Shown here piece by piece: positions 42,318-50,915 of a DNA stretch of 64,000 nt (within the stretch, counting starts at the first letter, position 1; each line of letters starts with the position of its first letter). The DNA is from AC-32 sp963765785 (lineage in GTDB: Bacteria; Actinomycetota; Thermoleophilia; Gaiellales; Gaiellaceae), in NCBI GenBank assembly GCA_963765785.1, contig CAVXXW010000022.1, positions 1 through 64,000 on the forward strand, written 5' to 3'. The translations under genes and the position numbers were made by a program. The notes beneath the pieces were generated by a model. It had not been told where the DNA came from, made no database searches, and saw nothing but the letters and a program-made list of their open reading frames with translations.

Positions 42318-43853
42318 CTAGCTGTGCGCCGCGTCGACGAGATCCGGGATCAGCGCCGCCGCGTTCGGCGTGCCGAGACCCGTGACCGGATCCCAACCCT
42401 GCGTCGCCGGGTAGCCCGGGATGCTGGGATCCTCCTGGTTGTCGTTCGGAAGGCCGGCGACCGCCGTGTGCGCGACGTCGAAGAAGTCAGCCGCGTACTT
42501 GGCCGGCTGCGACGCCAGCTTGTACAGCGCCGGGTTGATCTGCCCGAGGCCGGTCTGGCCGTACTTCGACTTGTTGATCTGGTCGGCGATCGCGACGAGG
42601 CCCGCCCACTGGGGGCAGCTCAGCGACGTGCCGCCGATGTCGTACCAGCCGGTCTGGTTGATGTTCGAGTCGTTGCCGTCCGGCGGCAGCGACAGGAAGA
42701 CGAGCGCTCCCGTGGCCGCACTCGCCTGCAAGGCGATGTCCGGGACGCCGCGGGCCGAGGACGGAATCGCTGTGCTCCCTGCGGGGAGCGTCCCGCCCTG
42801 GTAGTCCGGTCGCGAGAAGACATGGCTGAAGCCGCCGCCCGAGAACGTCCAGGCGACTTCAGCGGCCCCCGCCGCGTTGAACGGGCTGGTGCTGGCGCAC
42901 TTCGCGCCGAGCCCCGGCAGCGGATCGGTCGTGCGCGCCTGGCTCGCCGTCGCGTTCGGGTCGGTGCAGAGATACGTGCCGCCGACACCGGTCACGAGCG
43001 GATCCGACGCGGGCCACTCGACCGCCGGGAACGGGATCAGGCGCCCGCCCTGCCTCACCGGCGACTTGGTGAAGTTGGTCGAGCCGTCGTCGCCCGAGGA
43101 GCCGAGCACGGTGACGCCGTTCGCGGCCGCGTTCTTGAACGCGTAGCGGAGGTTCAGCAGCGACTGGTAGCTTCCGAACGCGTCCTCAGACGAGGCGAAG
43201 CTCTGCGAGATCACCTGCGCGAGGTGGTTCGAGACGACGTAGTCCTCGGCCTTCATCATGTTCGGGAAGCCCTGGACGCCGAGCGTCTCGGCGTTGTTCG
43301 AGTGGACGAGCAGGATGTTCGCCATCGGCGCCATCGCATGCGAGGTCTCGACGTCGAGCGCGACCTCGAGCGCCCAGGCCGCCTTGTCCTCGAGGTGCGT
43401 TCCGTTCCCGGGCTGGCCCTTGGTCTCGGGCGAGCCGTTGATGGCCAGCTGGCTGAACGTCGGCATCCCTGCCTGGCAGGTGACGCCTTCCTCGCCGCAC
43501 ATCGGCTGCAGGCCGAAGGCCTGGTCGAAGACGTGGAGGTCGTGCGCCATCGTGTCGCTCCCGTAGGAGTCGACGATCGCGATCGTGATTCCCTTGCCGT
43601 TCCAGCCGGCCTTGTGCAGCGGGCCGACGTTGTACGCAGACTGGATCGCCTGCGGCGTGAAGCACGTGCGACCGACCGCAGCGCAGTCGGCCTGCGTCGG
43701 CGTCGTCGCCTTGATGAACTGGTAGTCGCTGACCGTCGGATGCGGAACGGGATACGCCTGAGCGCGTCCGGCTCCGGTCTGGGCGGCAGCGAGCACCGCG
43801 AGAGCCGCCGTCACTCCAACGAGGACGGCGGCGGCAAGCAGCTTGCCCTTCAT
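42318..43853 (-). CDS. Secreted S53-family (sedolisin-like) serine peptidase
   Basis: A 511-residue exported peptidase with a signal peptide (KGKLLAAAVLVGVTAALAVLAAA). The S53 triad positions are visible: Glu and Asp in WALEVALDVE, the oxyanion Asp region in SSGDDGS and the nucleophile Ser in GGTSLSCPQWAGL; the C-terminal Ca2+-site area is near DVAHTAV. No long pro-domain is present, unlike kumamolisin-type precursors, so it resembles the shorter actinobacterial S53 group. It probably degrades proteins outside the cell. The ATG follows GGGGAGA. Confidence 0.9.
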   Translation of the reverse strand: MKGKLLAAAVLVGVTAALAVLAAAQTGAGRAQAYPVPHPTVSDYQFIKATTPTQADCAAVGRTCFTPQAIQSAYNVGPLHKAGWNGKGITIAIVDSYGSDTMAHDLHVFDQAFGLQPMCGEEGVTCQAGMPTFSQLAINGSPETKGQPGNGTHLEDKAAWALEVALDVETSHAMAPMANILLVHSNNAETLGVQGFPNMMKAEDYVVSNHLAQVISQSFASSEDAFGSYQSLLNLRYAFKNAAANGVTVLGSSGDDGSTNFTKSPVRQGGRLIPFPAVEWPASDPLVTGVGGTYLCTDPNATASQARTTDPLPGLGAKCASTSPFNAAGAAEVAWTFSGGGFSHVFSRPDYQGGTLPAGSTAIPSSARGVPDIALQASAATGALVFLSLPPDGNDSNINQTGWYDIGGTSLSCPQWAGLVAIADQINKSKYGQTGLGQINPALYKLASQPAKYAADFFDVAHTAVAGLPNDNQEDPSIPGYPATQGWDPVTGLGTPNAAALIPDLVDAAHS

Positions 43854-44052
43854 TCTCTCCCCTTCGTCGTTTGTTCCCCTTGCCTCGGCTCGGATCGTTC
43901 ACGAAGCAAACAACGGTGTCAACACGGAACCGGCGGGCTGATGGACCTGGCAGGAATTAACGGCGGGCAGAGGCAGGGACTGGGAGTGAGGAGCTAGCAG
44001 GCCCACACCCCCAGTTCCATCGATCACGTGATCCTGATCGGTCGAGCGCCGT

Positions 44053-44841
44053 TCAGCCTCCGACAATCCCCACGCACTGACCCGTCGCCCGAGCGGCGGT
44101 GTTCAACGAGCCCTCGGAGTCACCGACCTGCGGCGCGGGGTCGTTGCCCGAGCAGTTGAGCGACCCGCCGATCGTGTTCGTCACGATCTCGTTGCCGTCC
44201 GGATCGAACGTCGAGTTGCCTTGGAAGTTGACGTTGCGCCCCACGGTGTTGCGAATGAAGCCGAGCCAGCACGACTGCCAGCCCGTGATCACCGCGTTGC
44301 CGCCGATCGAGTTGTCCTCGTAGGTGGCGTAGGCAGGCGACCCGAACAGCGCGTCCTGCGGATCGCAGTTGAGCCCGCCGCCACCGCCGGACAGGACGAC
44401 GTTGCGGCCGATCGTGTCGTGGTGTGCCAGAACGGCGAGGGCACCGTCGGCGGTCAGGTTGCCGCCGACCCGATCGTTCGTGATCAGCGTTCCGACCTCC
44501 TGGTCGGGGTCGTTGAGGCAGATGAATGCCTCGGGCTCACAACCCAGCACCAAGACGCCGTTCGACTGAACAACGAGGTTTTGTCCAACAGTCAGGTCGG
44601 AGCCGCCGAACGCGGCGATCAACGCCGCACCGGAACGCACGGACACGTTGCCGGTCACCGTCACGGAGCCCGAGTCGAGGGTGCACGCGCCGGCCACCGT
44701 CAACGCCGAGTACGTACCTGGAGCGATTGAGCCGCCGCTACAGGTTGCGGCGGCCCCGCCGCCGGAAGGCTTTGCCGCTGCCGCGCCTCCTTGGCCGACC
44801 AGCACTCCGAGAGCTAGCGCCAGAGCGAGAAACCACTTCAT
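44053..44841 (-). CDS. Secreted repeat-rich protein, beta-solenoid-like
   Basis: A 262-residue exported protein: signal peptide (KWFLALALALGVLVGQGGAAAA), then short Gly/Asn/Val-rich repeats such as VTGNVSVRSGA, VGQNLVVQSNG, VGGNLTADGA, IGRNVVLSGG, IGGNAVITG and VGRNVNFQGN, spaced as in right-handed beta-helices. Six Cys may form disulfides. No catalytic motif is visible; a surface or matrix protein is likely. I chose ATG 44841 rather than upstream starts because the signal peptide begins there. Confidence 0.7.
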   Translation of the reverse strand: MKWFLALALALGVLVGQGGAAAAKPSGGGAAATCSGGSIAPGTYSALTVAGACTLDSGSVTVTGNVSVRSGAALIAAFGGSDLTVGQNLVVQSNGVLVLGCEPEAFICLNDPDQEVGTLITNDRVGGNLTADGALAVLAHHDTIGRNVVLSGGGGGLNCDPQDALFGSPAYATYEDNSIGGNAVITGWQSCWLGFIRNTVGRNVNFQGNSTFDPDGNEIVTNTIGGSLNCSGNDPAPQVGDSEGSLNTAARATGQCVGIVGG

Positions 44842-45099
44842 TCCGCCTCTCCCTTCGCCCCCCTGAAGACAGCCCGCCCGGCCAAGCTTCGTGGTTCCCA
44901 TCTACTTCGTCAAACGGGCTTGCCCGGTGCCGTCCCCGGGAGTCTGCGACGGGCGAGATGAATGCGCCTGCCCCCTCCCGCCCGGCGTGGTCAGCGCGAG
45001 TCTTGAGCCGGTGTCACGCGCGCCGCAGAGGAGGTGGGACGTGTTACTCGGCCGCTAGCCGCGTTGACCCCCGCGCTCCCCAAAGGCACACTCTGCAGC

Positions 45100-45678
45100 A
45101 TGCCGCGCCTGAAGGCGATCGGCGGCGATGTTGAGGGCGCCCTCGAGCGCGTCCGTGTCCCCGCATACGTGATCGATCGCAATGGGATCATCCGTTGGAT
45201 AAATCCGGCCGCGGAGCGGATCGTGGGCGACGTGCGGGGACTCCAGATGACTTCCGTCCTCGCGCCCGAGGAGAGACAGCGTGGGCGCGAGATCTTCACC
45301 CGCAACCTCATGGGGCCTCCGCAAGGCTCTGACAATCGAGGCGTCTTCCTCGATGCCGCCGGAGAGCGCGTCGCGATGGAAGTGAGCGGTGTGCCGCTCA
45401 CGCGCGGCGACCACGTGATCGGCGTCTTCGGACAGGTCAAGGAGGTGGAACGAAATCAACCTCCCCCGCCGCCGCACTCGAGCCTTACGCCACGCCAGAC
45501 CGAGGTCTTGCACCTGCTCGAACATGGATATTCAACGGATCAGATTGCGGATGAGCTGTACCTCAGTGTGGAGACGGTAAGGAACCACGTTCGCGCCATG
45601 CTTCGGACCCTAGGTGTCCACTCGCGCTTGGAGGCCGTCGCGCTCGCGCACGAGCATCGCATCGCAAGCTTGGCGTGA
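45100..45678 (+). CDS. PAS-domain LuxR-type transcription regulator
   Basis: A 192-residue regulator. An N-terminal PAS domain (AYVIDRNGIIRWINPAAERIVG and GVPLTRGDHVIGVFGQVKE) is joined by a Pro-rich linker to a LuxR/GerE helix-turn-helix (SLTPRQTEVLHLLEHGYSTDQIADELYLSVETVRNHVRAML). It would sense a small ligand or redox state and bind DNA. Base composition is visibly less GC-rich than its neighbours. It is flanked by 13-nt direct repeats (44912-44924, 45771-45783) and lies next to tRNA-Arg, so it may have been acquired. Confidence 0.88.
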   Translation: MPRLKAIGGDVEGALERVRVPAYVIDRNGIIRWINPAAERIVGDVRGLQMTSVLAPEERQRGREIFTRNLMGPPQGSDNRGVFLDAAGERVAMEVSGVPLTRGDHVIGVFGQVKEVERNQPPPPPHSSLTPRQTEVLHLLEHGYSTDQIADELYLSVETVRNHVRAMLRTLGVHSRLEAVALAHEHRIASLA

Positions 45679-45797
45679 GGCGGCACGCGCCGCCACGCCG
45701 TCGGGCACCCGCCGAGCACGTCGTGCCCGCTTGTGACATTCACGACCGCCTTGTCTCGCTCAACCATGCGAAACGGGCTTGCCGAGTCGGTGTCGAA

Positions 45798-45870
45798 TGC
45801 GCCTGGCAGGAATCGAACCTGCGACCTCGCGCTCCGGAGGCGCGCGCTCTATCCCCTGAGCTACAGGCGC
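45798..45870 (-). tRNA. tRNA-Arg (anticodon CCG)
   Basis: A 73-nt cloverleaf on the minus strand: acceptor GCGCCTG with CAGGCGC, D arm GCTCAGGGGATAGAGC, anticodon loop CTCCGGA giving CCG (reads CGG), T loop TTCGATT, discriminator A; CCA is not encoded. Its 5' 10 nt overlap the stop region of the MFS gene on the same strand, whose TAG stop is formed by the CTGTAG of the tRNA 5' end. Confidence 0.95.
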
Positions 45871-47165
45871 TCGGCAGCCAAGTCTAGCGGCGGTGCGAGC
45901 GGCGTCTGGGCGACGGGCTCGGGCTTCGGTGTCCGGCGCACGCGGGCCGGCAGGCGGCGCTCGAGCGCGAGGCACGCGGCCGCCGAGAAGACGCAGACCG
46001 CGGCCGCGACCGGCCAGACCGCGAGCGGGTGCCACCCGAGCAACGCGCCGCCGGCCGCGGGGCCGAGGATCGAGCCGGCGCTCCACGACATCGAGCCGAG
46101 CGCGAAATAGCGCCCGCGCAGCCGCTCGGGCGCGAGGTCGGCGACGAGCGGCGCCTGCGTTGGGCCCTGGAGCGTCTCGCCGACGCCGAAGATCATCGTC
46201 GCGACCATGAAGGTGAGCGCGGCGGCCGTCGCGGTGAAGAGTACGCCTCCGGCGAGCACGACCAGAGAAGAGACCGCCCAGAGGACGTTCATCAGTGCGA
46301 GCGCGACCATCCGCCGGCGACCCTCGAGCGCCTTCGAGACCGGCAGCTGCGCGATCACGATCAGCAGCGTGTTCGCGAGCCAGATGAAGCCGACCCAGCG
46401 CTCGTCGACGCCGGCGTAGTTCTTCGCGAACGGCGGCAGGAGCGCGAAGACCTCGTAGCCGACGGCGACGAAAAGGACGTTCAGCCCGAGCAACGCGACG
46501 AAGTTGCGGTCGCGGAAGACTGTCCGGTAGCCGCCGGCCGGCTCGTCGTGCTCCACCTCGAGCTCACCGCGCGGCTCGGAGACGCAGGCCAGCACGACGA
46601 CGAAGACGAGGAAGGTCGCAGCATCGAGCAGGAACAGGCGCGTGAAGCTGCCGGGATCGGAGGTGGTCGCGATCAGGCCACCGACGAGGCTGCCCAGGCC
46701 GATGCCGAGGTTCATGCTGATCCGCTGGAGCGCGAAGGCGGTGTGGCGGTCCTCGTCCGGCGTCAGCCGCGAGAGGAGGGTGGACTGCCCCGGCCAGAAG
46801 CAGGCGGTTCCGACCCCCTCGAGCCCGAGCAGCGCGAACGCCTGCCACGGCTCGTGGATCAGCGGGAACATCGTGAATGCCGCCGCCTGCAGGAGCAGGC
46901 CGAGCAGGAGCGTGTTGCGGCCGCCGATGCGGTCGACCGTCCAGCCCGCCGCGAGCCCGGCGACGAGCGCGGTCACGCCCGCGAACGCCAGCGCAAGGCC
47001 CGCTTCGGCGAACGAGATCCCACGCACGTTGTGCAGGTAGATGACGACGAACGGGATCACGACGCCGTTGCCGAGCGCGTTCACGACGCCGCCGGCCTGG
47101 ACGAGCCAGACCGTCCGCGGAAGGTGAGGGTCAAGCCCGCGCAGGTAGGCCGCCAGCTCTCGCAT
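45861..47165 (-). CDS. Major facilitator superfamily exporter, second copy
   Basis: A 434-residue, 12-helix MFS protein. WLVQAGGVVNALGNGVVIPFVVIYLHNV and AGWTVDRIGGRNTLL give helix 1 and the A-loop motif. It is a paralogue of the protein at 40130. Multidrug-exporter-like; substrate unknown. ATG 47165. The stop codon lies inside tRNA-Arg, so the exporter and the tRNA may share a transcript. Confidence 0.9.
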   Translation of the reverse strand: MRELAAYLRGLDPHLPRTVWLVQAGGVVNALGNGVVIPFVVIYLHNVRGISFAEAGLALAFAGVTALVAGLAAGWTVDRIGGRNTLLLGLLLQAAAFTMFPLIHEPWQAFALLGLEGVGTACFWPGQSTLLSRLTPDEDRHTAFALQRISMNLGIGLGSLVGGLIATTSDPGSFTRLFLLDAATFLVFVVVLACVSEPRGELEVEHDEPAGGYRTVFRDRNFVALLGLNVLFVAVGYEVFALLPPFAKNYAGVDERWVGFIWLANTLLIVIAQLPVSKALEGRRRMVALALMNVLWAVSSLVVLAGGVLFTATAAALTFMVATMIFGVGETLQGPTQAPLVADLAPERLRGRYFALGSMSWSAGSILGPAAGGALLGWHPLAVWPVAAAVCVFSAAACLALERRLPARVRRTPKPEPVAQTPLAPPLDLAAERL

Positions 47166-47296
47166 CCGGTTCTAAGGCGCCGTCTTGCGGCGCCGACCAT
47201 CGAGGCCGTGCGGGCTTCGCCCGTGCGGCCGTTTACCACACCGTCTAGGTCTCGGGATTGTGAGAGCTGCGTTGTAGATCGCCTTAAGGTATCGGC

Positions 47297-48325
47297 GTGG
47301 ATCTCGAAGCCCGGATCGCGACGGTGCGGATGGCGGAGACGTTCGTCATCTCGCGCGGCGCCTCGGATGAGGCCGAGGTCGTGTTCGTCGAGATCCGCCA
47401 CGACGGGGTAAGCGGCTTCGGCGAGGCGGCGCCGATCGAGCGCTACTCGGAATCGGCGGAGTCGGCGCAGGCGTTCGCGCTCGAGGCGGCGGAGCTGCTC
47501 TCCGGGATGGACCCGTTCGCGTTCGAGGAGATGGAGGCGAGGCTGAGCGAGCGGCCGGGCGAGCAGGCGGCGAAGGCGGCGATCGACGCAGCGCTGCACG
47601 ACCTGTGCGGCAAGCTCGTCGGCTTGCCGGTGTGGCGGCTGCTCGGGCTCCGGCGGCAAGGTCCGCCGACGTCGTGGACGATCTGGCTCGGCGACCCGGA
47701 CGACATGGCACGGCGGGCCGAGAGGGTGCACGGACGGTTCAAGCGGCTGAAGCTCAAGCTCGGCGCGGGCGACGGGCGGGATGTCGAGCGCGTGCGTGCA
47801 GTCCGCGAGGTCTCCGACGTTCCGCTGCAGGTGGACGTCAACGAGGGGTGGTCGCTCGACGAGGCGCTCGAGGCGCTGCCGCAGCTGGCGGAGCTCGGCG
47901 TGCAGTACTGCGAGCAGCCGCTTCCGGCCGGCGACCCGGGCGGTCCGGAGCTGAAGCGCCGCTCGCCGCTTCCGATCTACGTGGACGAGGACTGCCACAC
48001 CCTGGACGACGTCGCCGCCTGCGCCGAGCGGGCGCACGGGCTGACGGTCAAGCTCGCCAAGTCTGGCGGGATCCGCGAGGCGATCCGGATGGCGCATGCG
48101 GGGCGCGCGCTCGGTCTCGGGCTGATGCTCGGGTGCATGAACGAGTCCGGGCTGGCGGTGGCCGCCGGCGCGGCCTGCGCGAGCCTGTTCGACCACGTCG
48201 ACCTCGACGGCAACTTGCTGCTCGTCGAGGACCCGTGGCCGGGGGTCCAGTTCGTCGACGGCGTCCAGCTCCCATCGAACGATCCCGGCCTCGGTGTCCG
48301 AGAAGCGGTACCTGATCCTCGCTGA
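47297..48325 (+). CDS. Enolase-superfamily dipeptide/N-acyl-amino-acid epimerase, DgcA-like
   Basis: A 342-residue muconate-lactonising-enzyme-type epimerase. The KxK pair is in RLKLKLG, metal ligands are VDVNEGW, YCEQPLP and VDEDC, and the opposite base is TVKLAKSGG. These two lysines on either side support 1,1-proton transfer (epimerisation). The gene overlaps a DUF1611 gene by 32 nt; this is the DgcA-DgcN pairing reported for D-glutamate metabolism, where DgcA racemises N-acetyl-D-glutamate. GTG start at 47297. Confidence 0.88.
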   Translation: MDLEARIATVRMAETFVISRGASDEAEVVFVEIRHDGVSGFGEAAPIERYSESAESAQAFALEAAELLSGMDPFAFEEMEARLSERPGEQAAKAAIDAALHDLCGKLVGLPVWRLLGLRRQGPPTSWTIWLGDPDDMARRAERVHGRFKRLKLKLGAGDGRDVERVRAVREVSDVPLQVDVNEGWSLDEALEALPQLAELGVQYCEQPLPAGDPGGPELKRRSPLPIYVDEDCHTLDDVAACAERAHGLTVKLAKSGGIREAIRMAHAGRALGLGLMLGCMNESGLAVAAGAACASLFDHVDLDGNLLLVEDPWPGVQFVDGVQLPSNDPGLGVREAVPDPR

Positions 48326-49313
48326 GGGCCGCTCCGGCGACCCGCACTACGGCAAGACGGCGCGCGGGATCCTCCGCTACGCGCCCGACCCGACCGTCGC
48401 GATCCTCGACTCGACCCGCGCGGGGGAGAGCTACGACGGCGTTCCGGTGGTGGCGACGGTCGAGGAGGCGCTCCCATACGAGCCGACCACCGCGGTCGTC
48501 GGCGTCGCCACCCAGGGCGGGCGCTTCCCGCCCGCCTGGCGGGAGCTCCTCAAGCAGTCCATTGCCGCCGGCCTCGACGTCGAGAGTGGGCTGCACGAGT
48601 TCGTCTCGGAGGACGAGGAGCTCGCCGCGCTCGCCGAGCGGCACGGCGTCGAGCTCCGCGACCTGCGCAGGCCGCCGGCCGGTCTGAACGTGCCGACCGG
48701 CGAGAACCTGCGGATCCCGGCGCGGATCGCGCTGACGGTCGGCTCGGACTGCGCGATCGGGAAGAAGACCGTGGCGCTCGAGCTCGACCTCGAGGCGCGG
48801 CGGCGCGGCCTTGCGAGCGTCTTCGTCCCGACGGGCCAGACGGGAATCGCGATCGCCGGCTGGGGGATTGCGGTCGACGCGGTCGTCTCGGACTTCCTCG
48901 CCGGCGCGGCCGAGCGGCTCGTCGTCGAGGGCCACGAGCGAGGCGGCGAGCTGCTCTTCGTCGAGGGCCAGGGCTCGCTCGTCCACCCTGCGTACTCCGG
49001 GGTCACGCTCGGCCTGATCCACGGCTCCGCGCCACACGTGTTCGTCCTCTGTCACAAGGCCGGCTCCGTAGAGATCGAGGGCTATCCCGGCCACCCGCTG
49101 CCGAGCCTGCGGGAGCTGATCGAGCTACACGAGCGGATCGCGCTGCCCTTGCGCCCGGCGCGCGTCGCCTGTCTCGCGCTCAACACTGCGCACCTAGACG
49201 AGGATGAGGCGCGCGTCGCTATCGCCGCGGCGGCGGAAGAGACGGGCCTACCGGCCGACGATCCGGTTAGGTTCGGTGCCGGGCCGCTGCTGGATGCGGT
49301 CCTCTCCGACTAA
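48294..49313 (+). CDS. DUF1611 protein, DgcN-like (D-glutamate N-acetyltransferase family)
   Basis: A 339-residue protein with an N-terminal Rossmann-like half (KRYLILAEGR, AVVGVATQGG) and a C-terminal P-loop-like half (VGSDCAIGKKTVALEL, VFVPTGQTGIAIAGWG and LLFVEGQGSLVHPAYSGVTLGLIHG), the DUF1611 pattern. DgcN members acetylate D-glutamate before racemisation by DgcA. GTG 48294 lies 32 nt inside the upstream epimerase gene, indicating tight translational coupling. The function is inferred from family and pairing. Confidence 0.88.
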   Translation: MSEKRYLILAEGRSGDPHYGKTARGILRYAPDPTVAILDSTRAGESYDGVPVVATVEEALPYEPTTAVVGVATQGGRFPPAWRELLKQSIAAGLDVESGLHEFVSEDEELAALAERHGVELRDLRRPPAGLNVPTGENLRIPARIALTVGSDCAIGKKTVALELDLEARRRGLASVFVPTGQTGIAIAGWGIAVDAVVSDFLAGAAERLVVEGHERGGELLFVEGQGSLVHPAYSGVTLGLIHGSAPHVFVLCHKAGSVEIEGYPGHPLPSLRELIELHERIALPLRPARVACLALNTAHLDEDEARVAIAAAAEETGLPADDPVRFGAGPLLDAVLSD

Positions 49314-49379
49314 GGAGCCGCTTCTCACGTGCCGAAGAACGTGGGAACCTGTGAGAGAGCCGGGCCGAGACCGAGGAGG

Positions 49380-50915
49380 ATGAGTTTGAGCACGAAGAGG
49401 GGTTGGCTGCTGTGCGCGTGCGCGCTGACGGCGACTGTAGTGACGGGGGCTGCGCGCGCGGCGCTCGAGGTCGGGGTCACCGAGGACGCCGGGAAGTCGG
49501 GAGACGCCGGTGCGTCGTTCTTCGCGGCGCTGGACGAAGTCGGCCTGAAGGTGAACCGCGTCTCGATCAACTGGGACGCCTCGAACCCGGCGACCATCCC
49601 GGGCGAGGGCGACATCGCCTCGTGGCTGCCGCAGGCTCAGGCCGCGGGCGTCCGGATCATCTTCGCCGTCGCGCCGGCGAACGCGAAGGACCTGAGCGCG
49701 GGCCACGGCCGCGTGGCGGAGTTCGGCACGTTCATGACGCAGCTCGCGACCCGGTTCCCCACCGTGAAGGACTACGTGATCGGGAACGAGCCGAACCAGC
49801 CCCGCTTCTGGCTCCCGCAGTACTCGACGACGACCGGCAAGCCGCTCGCGGCCGCCCAGTACCTGCCGATGCTGGCCGCCGGCTACGACGCGCTGAAGTC
49901 GGTCGACCCGACGATCAACGTGATCGGCGTCGGCCTCTCGCCCCGCGGCAACGACCAGCCGTTCGCGAAGAGCAACGCCTCGCGCTCGCCCGTGCGCTTC
50001 CTGCACGACCTCGGCGTCGCGTACCGCACAAGCAAGCGGACGAAGCCGATCATGGACGAGTTCGCTTTCCATCCGTACCCGCAGCCGCAGCAGGGCCCAC
50101 CGACGATCCGCTACGCCTGGCCGACGGCAGGCCTCGCAAACCTCGACCGGATCAAGCAGGCGATCTGGGACGCGTTCAACGGCACGGCTCAGCCGACGTT
50201 CGCGGAGCCCGGGGTGACTGCGACGAAACCGCTCCGCTTCGACCTCGACGAGGTCGGCTGGCAGGTCTCGCCGCTGCCGGCGCTTGCGTCGATGTACACC
50301 GGCGTCGAGACGCCGAATCTCGTCCCCGTGACCGAGCAGACCCAAGCCGACTACTACTCCCAGATCATCAGGTCGCTCGCCTGCGACCCGTCGGTCCGGA
50401 TGGTGAGCTTCTTCCACCTGGTCGACGAGACCGAGCTCGACCGCTGGCAGAGCGGCCTCGAGCGCGTCGACGGGTCCCATCGGCCCTCGTACGACAGCGT
50501 CAAGCAGGCAATCGCCGAGACCGGCGGCAACTGCCAGGGCAAGACGGTCGTCTGGCGCCACGCCACCGGCGTGATCCTGCCGACGGCAGCCTGGGGCAGC
50601 CTCGCGCCGCAGCCCCGGAACCGCAAGAGTTGGCGCTTCACCGCCGGGGCGGGCGAAGAGGCCGCGTACGTCGCGGGCCTGTTCAAGGCCGGCCCGTCGA
50701 AGGCGGCGATCGCGAAGCGGCTGGCCGGCGGCCGTCCCAAGCCGCTGCTGACGGCGAAGGGGACGATCAACGCGACGAACCGGCTCGTGACCCTCCCGCC
50801 ACGCAAGCTGAAGCCCGGTAGCTACGTCTACGCGATCCGGATGAGCGCGACGATGAACTCCAAGCGCGTGAGCCTCCTCTTCAGCCGGTCCTTCCGGGTC
50901 GGCGCACGCAAGTGA
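49380..50915 (+). CDS. Secreted glycoside-hydrolase-like (clan GH-A) protein
   Basis: About 511 residues with a signal peptide (TKRGWLLCACALTATVVTGAARA) and a TIM-barrel glycosidase pattern. The acid/base Glu sits in VIGNEPNQPRF, and a candidate nucleophile Glu in RFDLDEVGWQ at the seventh-strand position. The C-terminal 100 residues form a separate beta domain. The start is ambiguous: GAGGAGG at 49373-49379 is too close to ATG 49380 but ideally spaced (6 nt) for TTG 49386; GTG 49329 is further upstream. It overlaps the M29 gene by 4 nt. Substrate unknown. Confidence 0.75.
   Translation: MSLSTKRGWLLCACALTATVVTGAARAALEVGVTEDAGKSGDAGASFFAALDEVGLKVNRVSINWDASNPATIPGEGDIASWLPQAQAAGVRIIFAVAPANAKDLSAGHGRVAEFGTFMTQLATRFPTVKDYVIGNEPNQPRFWLPQYSTTTGKPLAAAQYLPMLAAGYDALKSVDPTINVIGVGLSPRGNDQPFAKSNASRSPVRFLHDLGVAYRTSKRTKPIMDEFAFHPYPQPQQGPPTIRYAWPTAGLANLDRIKQAIWDAFNGTAQPTFAEPGVTATKPLRFDLDEVGWQVSPLPALASMYTGVETPNLVPVTEQTQADYYSQIIRSLACDPSVRMVSFFHLVDETELDRWQSGLERVDGSHRPSYDSVKQAIAETGGNCQGKTVVWRHATGVILPTAAWGSLAPQPRNRKSWRFTAGAGEEAAYVAGLFKAGPSKAAIAKRLAGGRPKPLLTAKGTINATNRLVTLPPRKLKPGSYVYAIRMSATMNSKRVSLLFSRSFRVGARK

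Noticed and set aside
47205..47230. CGGGC-TTC-GCCCG hairpin as a terminator between divergent genes
   Set aside because: It lies between two divergent 5' ends, where a terminator is not expected, and the outer pairs are only wobbles.
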